A stretch of 64,000 nt of DNA from an alpha proteobacterium SCGC AAA015-N04 (GCA_000383115.1 KB910521.1:78147-142146), one strand, 5' to 3'; positions 53,879 to 62,722 are shown, counted from the first letter of the stretch. Notes: generated by a model not told the origin, from the letters alone. Program-made: numbers and translations.

Positions 53879-54316
53879 ATGGATGATATAATTTCAATTA
53901 ACTGGTTTTGCAGTAATACTTGGTATACAGCTTCAAAAAACACATTATGGTGTTTGCTTGGTTGTTGCATTGGAGATTTAGGTACAATTGCATACTTCCA
54001 ATTTATGGAAATTAAATGGCCAGTTTTATTAATTATGTCTCTGGCTATTATTAACGGGATACTAACTTCTATCGCATTAGAGACATTTATTCTTTCCAAA
54101 CAAATGCCTATTAAATTGGCTTTTAAAACAGCTGTTGGAATGTCTTTAGTTTCAATGATTTCTATGGAATTAGCTATGAATATAACTGATGTTGCTCTTA
54201 CTGGTGGTGCAATTTTAACTTGGTGGGTAATTCCTATAATGCTGGTTGCAGGATTTGTGACACCATTGCCGTACAATTATTGGCGATTAAAAGCTTTAGA
54301 CAAAGCATGTCATTAA
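53879..54316 (+). CDS. DUF4396 membrane protein, copper-linked
   Basis: A 145-aa protein with four transmembrane helices. The NTLWCLLGCCIGDLGTIAYF segment, the MSLVSMISMELAMNITDVAL Met-rich helix and the end AGFVTPLPYNYWRLKA match DUF4396, a family often next to multicopper oxidases or copper pumps. It is first in the operon behind the CueR-type promoter and overlaps the cytochrome c gene by 10 bp. A copper or cation role in the membrane is inferred from context. Confidence 0.85.
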   Translation: MDDIISINWFCSNTWYTASKNTLWCLLGCCIGDLGTIAYFQFMEIKWPVLLIMSLAIINGILTSIALETFILSKQMPIKLAFKTAVGMSLVSMISMELAMNITDVALTGGAILTWWVIPIMLVAGFVTPLPYNYWRLKALDKACH

Positions 54317-54807
54317 ATTTTAAACATTTTACTAAAAATAAATTTTTATTTTTAATATTTATTCCTTCCATAATATTGATCTTTGGAATATTCAAATATA
54401 TGCCTGAAAAAATAGTTGCTAAAGCAGCAGTTACTTTAAATCCTTACAATAAAGAAACCATTTTATTAGGAAAATCTGTATATATTCAAAATTGTGCATC
54501 ATGCCATGGTACAAAATTAGAAGGTCAAAAAGATTGGATGTCAAGACTGCCAGATGGATTAATGCCTGCTCCTCCACATGATGAGACAGGTCACACTTGG
54601 CATCATAGTGATAAATATTTATTTATGATTACTAAATACGGTATTGAAGAAATTATTGGTCAAAAATATCCTAACAATATGCCTGCTTATAAAAACATTC
54701 TATCAGATAAAGAAATTATTTCAGTATTATCCTACATAAAAAGTACTTGGCCAAACAAAGTTATAAAAATCCACGATCAAATCAATGACCGTGAGAAATC
54801 AAAGTAA
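54307..54807 (+). CDS. Membrane-anchored c-type cytochrome
   Basis: A 166-aa protein from ATG 54307 (the frame extends upstream, but only inside the previous gene). An N-terminal helix (residues 11-30) anchors it, then CASCHGTKLEG binds haem c, and NNMPAY supplies the axial Met. The His-rich DETGHTWHHSD is a possible metal-binding stretch often seen in cytochromes of copper-resistance operons. It shares the CueR-type promoter with the DUF4396 gene and probably passes electrons in copper oxidation. Confidence 0.9.
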   Translation: MSLNFKHFTKNKFLFLIFIPSIILIFGIFKYMPEKIVAKAAVTLNPYNKETILLGKSVYIQNCASCHGTKLEGQKDWMSRLPDGLMPAPPHDETGHTWHHSDKYLFMITKYGIEEIIGQKYPNNMPAYKNILSDKEIISVLSYIKSTWPNKVIKIHDQINDREKSK

Positions 54808-54837
54808 CATCTAATTAAGTTATTAATGGAGATTGAT

Positions 54838-54867
54838 ATGCTATCTCGACGTCAATTTTTAAATTAA
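54838..54867 (+). pseudogene. Truncated Tat-signal remnant (probable multicopper oxidase relic)
   Basis: Behind GGAG at 54828-54831, an ATG opens MLSRRQFLN and then a stop. SRRQFL is the core of a twin-arginine signal, the usual start of CopA-type multicopper oxidases, which belong in such copper operons. Nothing recognisable follows up to the convergent GST end at 54900, so only the first nine codons appear to remain. Short match, so moderate confidence. Confidence 0.4.
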
Positions 54868-54899
54868 TTTTACTTAGATTTTTATTTAATTTGAAATAT

Positions 54900-55505
54900 T
54901 TAAATTAACATAGCATTTTGAAGAGCAACCCTAGATAGTAATCTTTCTAGATAATTGCACAAATTAGTCATATTTGAAATATCAGCACCTACTCTTTTTG
55001 CACCCAAACATGCATGACCTGTCATTATATCCGCCCCTGAAAACGAACCTATTAAATAATCTTTATTTTTTAGATTATTATCTACATTCTTCAGCGCAAC
55101 ATTTAAAAGTTTGAAAGCTCTGGCAACATTTACTTCATTCTTTCTCTCAGGAGGCAATAAAATAGTTTCTACAACAATAATGTTAACTTGTCCCATAATT
55201 GAACCTTCAGCATAATGAAGCCATTGAAGATAGTAAGGAAAAGCTGGATCATTTTTATTTGGACAAAACTTTCCTTTGTCATATTTAGCTAGTATGTACT
55301 GTAAAATTGCTCCAGATTCATATATTTTAATATTTCCGTCTTCTAACACAGGTACTCTTCCCATTGGATGTAATTTAAAATATTCAGATGTTCTTAGAGC
55401 TTTATCTCCCACTGTAAATTTTTTTATTTCATAGTTCAAACCCAACTCTTCAAGAAGCCACGCAATTCTTACGGCTCTTGAGTTAGGCGCAAAATATAAT
55501 TTCAT
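54900..55505 (-). CDS. Glutathione S-transferase family protein
   Basis: A 201-aa GST: MKLYFAPNSRAVRIAWLLEE is the thioredoxin-like start with the activating Ser/Arg region, RVPVLEDGNIKIYESGAILQ holds the cis-Pro and the glutathione-binding ES pair, and a helical C-terminal domain follows. The start is ATG 55505 with GGGAGG upstream. It conjugates or reduces with glutathione; substrate unknown. Confidence 0.92.
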   Translation of the reverse strand: MKLYFAPNSRAVRIAWLLEELGLNYEIKKFTVGDKALRTSEYFKLHPMGRVPVLEDGNIKIYESGAILQYILAKYDKGKFCPNKNDPAFPYYLQWLHYAEGSIMGQVNIIVVETILLPPERKNEVNVARAFKLLNVALKNVDNNLKNKDYLIGSFSGADIMTGHACLGAKRVGADISNMTNLCNYLERLLSRVALQNAMLI

Positions 55506-55611
55506 CAAAACCTCCCATGTAGAATGAATAATTCTTTAATTTTGTATATTAGATTTTTGTGTTTTATATAATAAAATAATAATAAATTAACTAGAAAATG
55601 TAGAGAAAATA

Positions 55612-56517
55612 ATGAATTTAGAAAATATACTTATTACGGGGTCATCCGGTTTAGTAGGTTCCCCATTAGTAAAAAAACTTTTAAAAAGATGTAATCTTAT
55701 TATTGGAATTGATCCCATTATTAATTCAGAAAATAATATTAAATATAAACATGTTTCAAAAACTTTGAGTGATACTAAAGATATTTTGAGTTTATTAAAA
55801 AAAAATAATATTACAAAAATAATTCATGCAGGTGGAATTTCTGGTCCAATGCTCTATAACGAAAAACCAAATTTAATAATTGAAAACAATATCTTCTTCA
55901 CAATGAATCTCATTGAAGCAGCTAGATTATATAAGGAAATTAACAGATTTATTTTCTGCTCCTCTATTTCTTCATATGGAAAACTCACAAAAATTAACAC
56001 AAAGGAAGATTATCGTTTTGCACCCGAGAATCTCTATGGCGCAACAAAAGCATCTTGTGATATGATTTTAAAGAAATATTTTGAAAATTATGGATTAGAC
56101 ATAATATCCTTAAGATTATCAACTATTTATGGCCATAAAAGAAAAACAAGTTGTTTTATAAATGACATTATAAATTCTGGAATTAAAAACAGAAAAATAA
56201 CACTGCCATTTAAAAAAGATTTTTGTTGGCCGTATATATATGTAGATGACGCTGTATCATGCATTGAAAAATGTTTATTTCATAATGAGAAGCATTTTTA
56301 TGATTACAATGTCTCGGGACCAGATTTTCCTTCTTATGAAAAAATAGTAAATGAGATTAGTCTACACTTTAAAAATTTAAAAGTTAATTTTCTAAATCAT
56401 AATTCCATCAATGATAGAAAACTTTTTAGTATAAGTAAGATTAAAAAAGATTTTCGTTGGAAACCTAACTATCCGATTGAGATGGGTATTAAAGAATATA
56501 TTACTAATTTATCGTAA
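55612..56517 (+). CDS. NAD-dependent epimerase/dehydratase (extended SDR)
   Basis: A 301-aa extended SDR: ENILITGSSGLVGSPLVKKL binds NAD, HAGGISGPMLYNEKP and the SSISSYG strand follow, and the catalytic YGATKASCD (YxxxK) is intact. Similar enzymes epimerise or dehydrate sugar nucleotides or oxidise uronic acids. The gene is alone between the divergent GST and a second SDR. Confidence 0.88.
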   Translation: MNLENILITGSSGLVGSPLVKKLLKRCNLIIGIDPIINSENNIKYKHVSKTLSDTKDILSLLKKNNITKIIHAGGISGPMLYNEKPNLIIENNIFFTMNLIEAARLYKEINRFIFCSSISSYGKLTKINTKEDYRFAPENLYGATKASCDMILKKYFENYGLDIISLRLSTIYGHKRKTSCFINDIINSGIKNRKITLPFKKDFCWPYIYVDDAVSCIEKCLFHNEKHFYDYNVSGPDFPSYEKIVNEISLHFKNLKVNFLNHNSINDRKLFSISKIKKDFRWKPNYPIEMGIKEYITNLS

Positions 56518-56761
56518 CTGTCTACATTTTTAAAATATCTCCCATAAAGATTATAATATTAATGTAGGAGAAGCCAGCGGGTCTAAACTAAGAACAGTTA
56601 AATATTAAAATACTTAAATATTTTTTCAATTAATAAATTTTTTATTCAAATATACATATTTTATTAGTAACATTTTACGTTAAAGTTTTGAAGTCACTAA
56701 AGCTCATATCTATAATTAATAAAAAAATTTAATAAAACTTGTTTTTGTTTATAATTAACAT

Positions 56762-57775
56762 ATGACAACAAAGAAAAAAATATGTGTGGTAGGCGCAAGT
56801 GGCCTAGTTGGATCTAGCATAGTCAGATATGCACTAGAACGAGGTTATTTTGTAAATGGAACTCTTACAGACAAGTCAGATATAACTAAGGTCAAGTATC
56901 TAAAAAAACTTAAGAATTCTGGTAACTTAGAATTGTTTAGTGCCAAAATGGAAAACGAAAAAGATTTTATAAATCCGATGCAAAATTCAGATGCTATTTT
57001 TATAGCATGTCTAATTCCCACATATAAGGGTAAAGATGGGACCCTAGCCAAAGATATGGACGATAAAAAAGGGTATGAAGAAATAATAAATCCGACAGTT
57101 AATGGTTGTTTAAATATAATAAAAGCAGCTAAAAATAATGGTATAAAAAACGTTATCATATGTTCTTCTACATCTAGCACGAACCCTGTTCCACCTGTAG
57201 AATATAAGAATGAAATAGAACATTGGTCCGATGAAAAAGAACAATGTAAAGCAAAAAAATACACATCTGCTACTAAAACAGTGATGGAGAAAATGGCTAT
57301 TAAATTTTGTGAAGAAAATAATATTAGACTTTCAATTATTTTACCTACAGGTTTATATGGTGATCCCGTTTTACCTAATCATTTAAACCACAACCCATTT
57401 ATTTGGTTAAAAAGAGTAATTGAAGGTGGTAGTCCTCGACATGAGAAAATACCTAATGATTCTGCTTCGATGATACATTTAAGGGATCTTGCAAAAATAT
57501 TTTTAGCAGTATACGAGAACCCTAGTGCTTCTGGTAGATATTTTGGCGTTTATAAAAGTTTTCACTGGGAAGATATTTATTATGAATGTAAAAGGTTAAT
57601 ACCAAACATGAAGATGCCCCAACGTTTTTCCGAAGCACCAGTAAAACCAACTACTTTTGATTTTACCAGAAGAGACAGACTTAATGTAAAAATAAGAGAT
57701 TTTTCTACAACTTTAAAAGAAACTATTGAATGGCTAAAAACAGATCCTTTTGGCAAAAACACAAAAAATGAATAG
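56762..57775 (+). CDS. NAD(P)-dependent SDR, dihydroflavonol reductase/cinnamoyl-CoA reductase-like
   Basis: A 337-aa extended SDR: CVVGASGLVGSSIVRYALER for the cofactor, VIICSSTSSTNPVPP, and YTSATKTVMEKMA in place of the usual YxxxK, here T-S-A-T-K with Tyr retained four residues before Lys. The C-terminal half (HLRDLAKIFLAVYENPSASGRYFG) is that of the DFR/CCR group, which reduces carbonyls of varied ketones. Bacterial substrates are rarely known. Not adjacent to the other SDR in an operon-like way (244-bp gap). Confidence 0.85.
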   Translation: MTTKKKICVVGASGLVGSSIVRYALERGYFVNGTLTDKSDITKVKYLKKLKNSGNLELFSAKMENEKDFINPMQNSDAIFIACLIPTYKGKDGTLAKDMDDKKGYEEIINPTVNGCLNIIKAAKNNGIKNVIICSSTSSTNPVPPVEYKNEIEHWSDEKEQCKAKKYTSATKTVMEKMAIKFCEENNIRLSIILPTGLYGDPVLPNHLNHNPFIWLKRVIEGGSPRHEKIPNDSASMIHLRDLAKIFLAVYENPSASGRYFGVYKSFHWEDIYYECKRLIPNMKMPQRFSEAPVKPTTFDFTRRDRLNVKIRDFSTTLKETIEWLKTDPFGKNTKNE

Positions 57776-57845
57776 AATAGAACTTATTTTGTTTTCATTA
57801 TTCATACTTTTTTTACCTACAGTATTATATTGGGTTAATATTTAA
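57768..57845 (+). CDS. Possible 25-aa single-pass membrane peptide
   Basis: MNRIELILFSLFILFLPTVL followed by YWVNI and a stop, overlapping the preceding stop codon (ATGAATAG). It is a single hydrophobic helix with a conserved-looking layout but no ribosome site of its own. It may be real through reinitiation or may be chance in AT-rich DNA. Confidence 0.3.
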   Translation: MNRIELILFSLFILFLPTVLYWVNI

Positions 57846-57885
57846 TTTTTCTTTATTTTCTTAATAACATGAATAGAATCTTATT

Positions 57886-58491
57886 ATGAACTATTTCAAA
57901 GAAAGAAATTTTTTCCATGCAGGTATGAGAGAACTCAAAGACCTTTTTGATGGCCGAAGAACAGTGGAAGCTATAAAAAAATAGAAAACATTATGAATTT
58001 TGGAAAGATGAAGTAGAATTAATAAAGATTTCTTAGTTTTTCTTTATTGCAAGTTCATGGAATGGATACATTGATTGTAACATAAAATCTGGGGATCCAG
58101 GTTTTGTAAAAATAATTGAAAAAGGAATTATTGAGTATCCTGAATATGACGGAAATTCAATGTATCGTACTGCTGGCAACATTTCTAAAAATCCAAATAT
58201 AGCTTTACCTGTTCTGAACTTTGACGGAAAAGTCGAAGAATTAGGATAAATGGTTATGCAACTATCCATCATGACAACAAATCTCTAGAAAAATATTTTG
58301 GTGCCAAGTTTGTTGTAAGAATTAATTGCGAAATATATTCAAACTGTCCAAGGTATATTCCAAATCTAGAAAAAGATGAACCGTCAGTTTATATAACAAG
58401 AAAGGGCAAAGGAGATCCACCTGCGCCTGAATGGAAAGAAAGAGATTATATAAAAAATATATTACCCAAGAATGACCCTCATAAAAATTGA
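57886..58491 (+). pseudogene. Decayed pyridoxamine 5'-phosphate oxidase-family (PNPOx-like) gene
   Basis: Three frames join into one about 200-aa flavin-reductase-like split-barrel protein. Frame 1 from 57886 reads FHAGMRELKDLFDGRRTVEA and shifts at a seven-A run (57975-57981; one A too many). Frame 2 reads KHYEFWKDEVELI, meets an in-frame TAG at 58034, then SSWNGYIDCNIKSGDPGFVK, and shifts again at AAAA 58228-58231 (one A too few). Frame 3 reads RRIRINGYATIHHDNKSLEK, EPSVYITRKGKGDPPAPEWK and ends at 58491. Two indels and a nonsense codon indicate a pseudogene; the indels alone could be sequencing error. Confidence 0.85.
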
Positions 58492-58805
58492 AATTAATAT
58501 TAGTTTCAGAGTGACTAAAATTGATTCGTTGTGAATTATAATCTTTGTAATATATTGAATAAATTAATAAAATATATGCAAAATTTTTAATCAATAATAT
58601 TCTCTTATATTAAGTTTTCTTTTGTAATACAAAAACAAATATAATTTGACTTAAAGTTTACTAATATATTATTGCCTATTTATTGGGCAAAAATCTTTCT
58701 TGCTAACTTTTAATTGACTCATCATTCTATTTTATCAATCCTAAACAACACTTGGAAGTTATTGGTGAATAACATTCAATAGATAAATAAATTGGAGGAG
58801 AAATA
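58492..58805. other. 314-bp leader/promoter region of the ABC sugar operon
   Basis: No gene seen. A possible promoter is TTGACT (58646-58651) with TATTAT (58667-58672) 15 bp later. Just after it, TTGCC and GGCAA around 58672-58687 make a small inverted repeat that could be an operator or hairpin. The region ends in TTGGAGGAG, a strong ribosome site for the binding protein at 58806. Confidence 0.4.
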
Positions 58806-60149
58806 ATGAATAAGTTTTTTAATTATATTTTTTATAGTCTATTTTTTTTATTATTTTCAAACTTAACTAATGCTGACACAATAAAATTTTGGACTACAGA
58901 GGAGCAACCCGCGCGTCTTGCAAAACAAAATGCCATGGCTGCAGATTTCTGGCAAAAGACTGGACATGAAGTAGAGGTTATACCTGTCTCAGAAAAAGAT
59001 CTAGGTAAAAGAGCAACAGCTGCATTTGCTGCTGGTGACTTACCTGATGTTATCTATCATACATTACAATATGTTCTACCTTGGTCAGAGGCTGGTATTT
59101 TGGATGTAGAAACTAATGATGACATAGTTAATTCTCTAATGAAAAGGACCTTTGCACCAGGCGCAATTAAAATGGCGCAATTTGACGGCAAAACAGCTGC
59201 AGTACCAGTTGATGGTTGGACGCAGATGGTAGTTTATCGTAAGGATATTTTTGATGCTGCTGGATTAGCTCCACCAAATAGCTATGCAAACATTGAAAAA
59301 GCTATTGATAAATTACATAATCCACCAAATATGTATGGTTTTGTTGCAGCAACTAAGGTTGATGAAAATTTTATGAGTCAAGTTTTAGAACATGTTTTTT
59401 TAGCTAATGGGGTATCTCCTGTAAATAACAATGGTTTCAGCCCATTGGACCAAAAAGCAACTTCTGAAGTTTTAAACTTTTATAAAAAGATTGCTAAAGC
59501 TTCTCCAGCTGGCGAGTTGTACTGGAAACAGTCTCGAGCAATTTATTTTGCTGGTAAAGCTGCGATGATCATATGGTCACCTTTTATTTTAGATGAATTA
59601 GCTGGTTTGAGAAACTCCGCACCACCTACAATTAATGATGATCCAACTTCAAAGGCTTTAGCACAAAAGACTGGTATTGTAACTACTTTTGGAGGTCCAT
59701 CTAATCCTGCTGGTGCTGCTTGGGCAGATATAAGATATTTCGGAGTAACCTCAGACGCAAATACTGACGTTGCTGCAGAGTTTGTTAAATATTCAATGAA
59801 AGATGGTTATACTAAAACACTGTCCATTGCACCAGAAGGCAAATTCCCAGTTCGTAGAGGTGAGCCTTTTGACACAGCAAAATATGTAACTGCATGGTCA
59901 AAGTTACCAGTTGGTGTTGATAGAAAAGCTCCTCTATCGGATTTGTATTCAGATGTTACAATTAATAAAATTGTCTCTGGACTTCAAACTGCTGATAGAT
60001 GGGGTGTAAAAGAAGGTCAACTATCTTTAGCATCAAAAATTATTAATTCTCAAATAATTAATAGAGTTGTTCGTGAATTTATTGATGATCAAATTGATGT
60101 CAACACTGCTGTAAGCAAGTTAAATAAAGAACTTTCAAAAATAAATTAG
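58806..60149 (+). CDS. ABC transporter sugar-binding protein (family 1 extracellular solute-binding)
   Basis: A 447-aa periplasmic receptor. The signal peptide ends near SNLTNADT; then TIKFWTTEEQPARLAKQNAM, FAAGDLPDVIYHTLQY and the conserved PVDGWTQMVVYRKDIFDAAG, GAAWADIRYFGVT. Such proteins bind mono- or disaccharides or glycosyl osmolytes. GGAGGAG upstream gives strong translation. It is first of a four-gene run with two permeases and a GH63-like hydrolase; no ATPase gene is in the run, so it may follow the window end or be shared. Confidence 0.93.
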   Translation: MNKFFNYIFYSLFFLLFSNLTNADTIKFWTTEEQPARLAKQNAMAADFWQKTGHEVEVIPVSEKDLGKRATAAFAAGDLPDVIYHTLQYVLPWSEAGILDVETNDDIVNSLMKRTFAPGAIKMAQFDGKTAAVPVDGWTQMVVYRKDIFDAAGLAPPNSYANIEKAIDKLHNPPNMYGFVAATKVDENFMSQVLEHVFLANGVSPVNNNGFSPLDQKATSEVLNFYKKIAKASPAGELYWKQSRAIYFAGKAAMIIWSPFILDELAGLRNSAPPTINDDPTSKALAQKTGIVTTFGGPSNPAGAAWADIRYFGVTSDANTDVAAEFVKYSMKDGYTKTLSIAPEGKFPVRRGEPFDTAKYVTAWSKLPVGVDRKAPLSDLYSDVTINKIVSGLQTADRWGVKEGQLSLASKIINSQIINRVVREFIDDQIDVNTAVSKLNKELSKIN

Positions 60150-60156
60150 ATTATTT

Positions 60157-60185
60157 GTTAGACGATCTTTAGGAGGTCGTCTAAC
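60157..60185 (+). other. Intercistronic stem-loop after the sugar-binding-protein gene
   Basis: GTTAGACGATC (60157-60167), loop TTTAGGA, and GGTCGTCTAAC (60175-60185) pair over 11 bp with one G-U. There is no U-tract, so it is more likely a message-stabilising or processing hairpin than a terminator. It sits between the binding-protein stop and the permease start, like the dctP hairpin at 4087. Confidence 0.75.
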
Positions 60186-60213
60186 TTTAAATAATAATTT
60201 TAAGTATTTTTGA

Positions 60214-61497
60214 ATGACAAATATCAAAAAAAAAAATAAGAACACCTTATTAGAAAAAGAAAAAAAACTTGGTCTAATACTCCTACTACCAACTATTTTA
60301 ATAGTATTATCTGTAGTTATATTTCCACTCTTAGCTAATTTTTGGATTTCCTTTAAACCGGTATCCTTGGGAGACCTTCGTCCACCAACGCTTATAGTAA
60401 AAGAACACATTAAAGGAAAATTATCTGACAAAAATCATCTTGCAGAAATTAAATATAGATACAGAAATTCATCAATTAAATATGATCTTGAAAATGTAAT
60501 AATTAAAGACATAATACCGAATGGTTTAACAGTTAAAGATTTGCAACCAGCACAATTTTGTAAGTTAAAATTAAAGGAGTTAACGTGTAATTTAGATAAT
60601 GTTTCCTCAAGATCCTCTGGAAAGATACTTATTAAAGTGCATAAGAATGATCAATGGCAAAAAGAACTAGATAACCCAAAAAAAACCAAACCGTTGGTGA
60701 CTTTTTCAAGTAAAAATGTACTAACATCTTTTGAATTTAACACTGAAAATTTTAAAAAAGTTTTTTCCGCTTCCGAATTTTTTGAAGTATTAAAAGTTTC
60801 TTTTTACTACACCATATTTGGCACTGCTGGAGCATTGTTAGTTGGACTTCTAGCAGCACAAATTTTACAAAAATCTTTTAGGGGAAGGTCATTGGTTCGT
60901 GGTTTACTTCTTTTCCCTTATGTCTCACCAGTAATAGCGGTAGCTTTTGCGTGGGTAATATTATTTGATCCTTTTTCAGGTATTATAAATTCAATGTTAG
61001 TTCAAATGAATGTCATTGACCAACCAATTAATTTTTTTGGACAAAAATATACTGACATAATTATTTTTGGTTATGTGTTTAAATTTCCTTTAGCTTTGTC
61101 AATGGTAATAGCTTTTGAAATTTGGAGATATTTTCCTCTTTCTTTTTTATTTATTCTTGCTCGTATGCAGTCGTTTCCTGAAGAAGTATATGACGCTGCC
61201 AAAATTGACGGGGCGTCACCATTCCAACAATTCATTTATATTTCACTTCCATTTTTAATTGGTATTATGTCTATTTTATTTTTACTAAGATTCATATGGA
61301 CCTTTAATAAATTTGATGACATTTTCTTATTGACTGGCGGAAACGCAGGAACAAGAACCTTCACTGTAAATGTTTATGAACAAGCATTTGCAATTTCTAA
61401 TCTTGGAGCAGGAGCGGCCGTGGCAGTAGTAATTTTTATATTTCTACTTACATTCTCTTTACTTTTTATGAGATATTCAAACAAGGAAACATTTTAA
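60214..61497 (+). CDS. ABC sugar transporter permease (MalF-type) with DUF11-like periplasmic insertion
   Basis: A 427-aa protein. The first helix is about residues 18-38, then about 150 residues of soluble sequence, then five or six helices with the permease EAA motif EEVYDAAKIDGASPFQQF. The soluble insert contains ENVIIKDIIPNGLTVKDLQP, FCKLKLKELTCNLDN and SSRSSGKILIKVHK, which follows the strand order and Cys placement of DUF11/secreted-repeat domains. MalF also has a large periplasmic loop, but not of this kind. The insert may contact the binding protein. Confidence 0.88.
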   Translation: MTNIKKKNKNTLLEKEKKLGLILLLPTILIVLSVVIFPLLANFWISFKPVSLGDLRPPTLIVKEHIKGKLSDKNHLAEIKYRYRNSSIKYDLENVIIKDIIPNGLTVKDLQPAQFCKLKLKELTCNLDNVSSRSSGKILIKVHKNDQWQKELDNPKKTKPLVTFSSKNVLTSFEFNTENFKKVFSASEFFEVLKVSFYYTIFGTAGALLVGLLAAQILQKSFRGRSLVRGLLLFPYVSPVIAVAFAWVILFDPFSGIINSMLVQMNVIDQPINFFGQKYTDIIIFGYVFKFPLALSMVIAFEIWRYFPLSFLFILARMQSFPEEVYDAAKIDGASPFQQFIYISLPFLIGIMSILFLLRFIWTFNKFDDIFLLTGGNAGTRTFTVNVYEQAFAISNLGAGAAVAVVIFIFLLTFSLLFMRYSNKETF

Positions 61498-61498
61498 A

Positions 61499-62722
61499 AT
61501 GTTTTGGAAATATGGCTTATTTTTTTCGATTTTGTCTGGAGGTATATGGGGTATTTTTTGGCAAATCTTTTTTACCGTAGTTGGCATTTTAACGTTTGGA
61601 ACTCCCTTAAGTTTAGATTTAAGTCAAATCATGATTATTGGACCATTAGCAGGTATTATGTACATCAAAAATCAAAAATTTTTATCCATAAAATTCCATC
61701 TTACTGCTATAATTATAATTACTTTTCTTATTTTTATTTCTCACTTAGGAAACCCATATCAAGCAGAAGATGAAAATCAACTAATAATATTTATATTAAT
61801 TTTATTAACTTCATTTTTTATATGGGTAAGTTTGAACCATTCTTTATATAATTTAAGTCCTGGAAAATTGTCAAAACATGATATCGAAAGTTTTTTCATA
61901 AAATTCATGTGGGGAATAGGTTTAATTATATTAATTTTGATAACCTTAATTCCCTTTTATATTATGATTATGACAAGTTTAAAAAATCAACAAAGCTTGA
62001 TTTTAAACCCTCTAGATTTGTCTGTTAATTTAAATACCGATTTTAAAATTCTATTTAATTCTTACATCGAATTGTTTACTAATTTCAATTTTCATTTGTT
62101 TTTAATTAATTCTTTCATTGTATCCTGCACAACAGTAATTATAACTTTATTTTTTTCAATTCCTGGAGCTTATGCACTTGCTAGATTAAGGATACCCAAC
62201 AAAAAAATTTTTTCAGGTACTGTAATTTTAATTTATTTAATTCCTTCTATAGTTTTAATTATTCCACTCTATGCAATTTTTTCTTATATAGGCTTAAGAA
62301 ATTCTTTATTTGGTCTAATACTTGTTTACCCAGCAACTACAATTCCTGTTGCGCTTTATATGCTAAGAGGTTACTTTAGCGCATTATCAAGCGAAATTGA
62401 TGATGCTGCGTTAATGGATGGTCTTTCTCGTATTCAAATAATTTTAAAAATAGCTATACCTTTATCTAAACCAGCTATTGTTAGTGTTGGGTTATATGTA
62501 TTCATGATTGCTTGGAATGAATTCTTAATTGCGTTCATGTTTTTGGATGATCCTAATATATTTACATTGTCTAGAGGTATCATGTCTTTAAACTCTTCAG
62601 AAATTCCACAACAGCACCTAATGGCGGGGGCAGTAATAGCAACAATTCCTGTCATGATAATTTTTCTCTATTTAGAAAAATTTTTAATATCTGGTCTTTC
62701 AGCGGGTGGGGTTAAAGGATAA
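61499..62722 (+). CDS. ABC sugar transporter permease (MalG-type) with extra N-terminal membrane domain
   Basis: A 407-aa protein. Residues about 140-407 form a standard MalG permease: PFYIMIMTSLKNQQSLI, PGAYALARLRIPNKKIF, and the EAA loop SEIDDAALMDGLSRIQIILK. The first 130 residues add about four transmembrane helices (SGGIWGIFWQIFFTVVGILT; GTPLSLDLSQIMIIGPLAGI), absent from ordinary permeases of about 280 aa. It begins one base after the MalF-type stop and shares one base with the hydrolase start. Confidence 0.9.
   Translation: MFWKYGLFFSILSGGIWGIFWQIFFTVVGILTFGTPLSLDLSQIMIIGPLAGIMYIKNQKFLSIKFHLTAIIIITFLIFISHLGNPYQAEDENQLIIFILILLTSFFIWVSLNHSLYNLSPGKLSKHDIESFFIKFMWGIGLIILILITLIPFYIMIMTSLKNQQSLILNPLDLSVNLNTDFKILFNSYIELFTNFNFHLFLINSFIVSCTTVIITLFFSIPGAYALARLRIPNKKIFSGTVILIYLIPSIVLIIPLYAIFSYIGLRNSLFGLILVYPATTIPVALYMLRGYFSALSSEIDDAALMDGLSRIQIILKIAIPLSKPAIVSVGLYVFMIAWNEFLIAFMFLDDPNIFTLSRGIMSLNSSEIPQQHLMAGAVIATIPVMIIFLYLEKFLISGLSAGGVKG

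Noticed and set aside
53872-54276. 134-codon minus-strand frame opposite DUF4396
   Set aside because: The plus-strand DUF4396 frame has a promoter, membrane topology and operon overlap; the antisense frame would also cover the regulatory region.
54220-54306. 29-residue N-terminal extension of the cytochrome c
   Set aside because: It lies inside the DUF4396 gene; the ATG at 54307 gives a proper membrane anchor and a normal overlap.
58033-58272. Minus-strand frames at 58033-58272 and 58322-58594
   Set aside because: They are antisense to the decayed PNPOx gene, whose three plus-strand segments align to one family.
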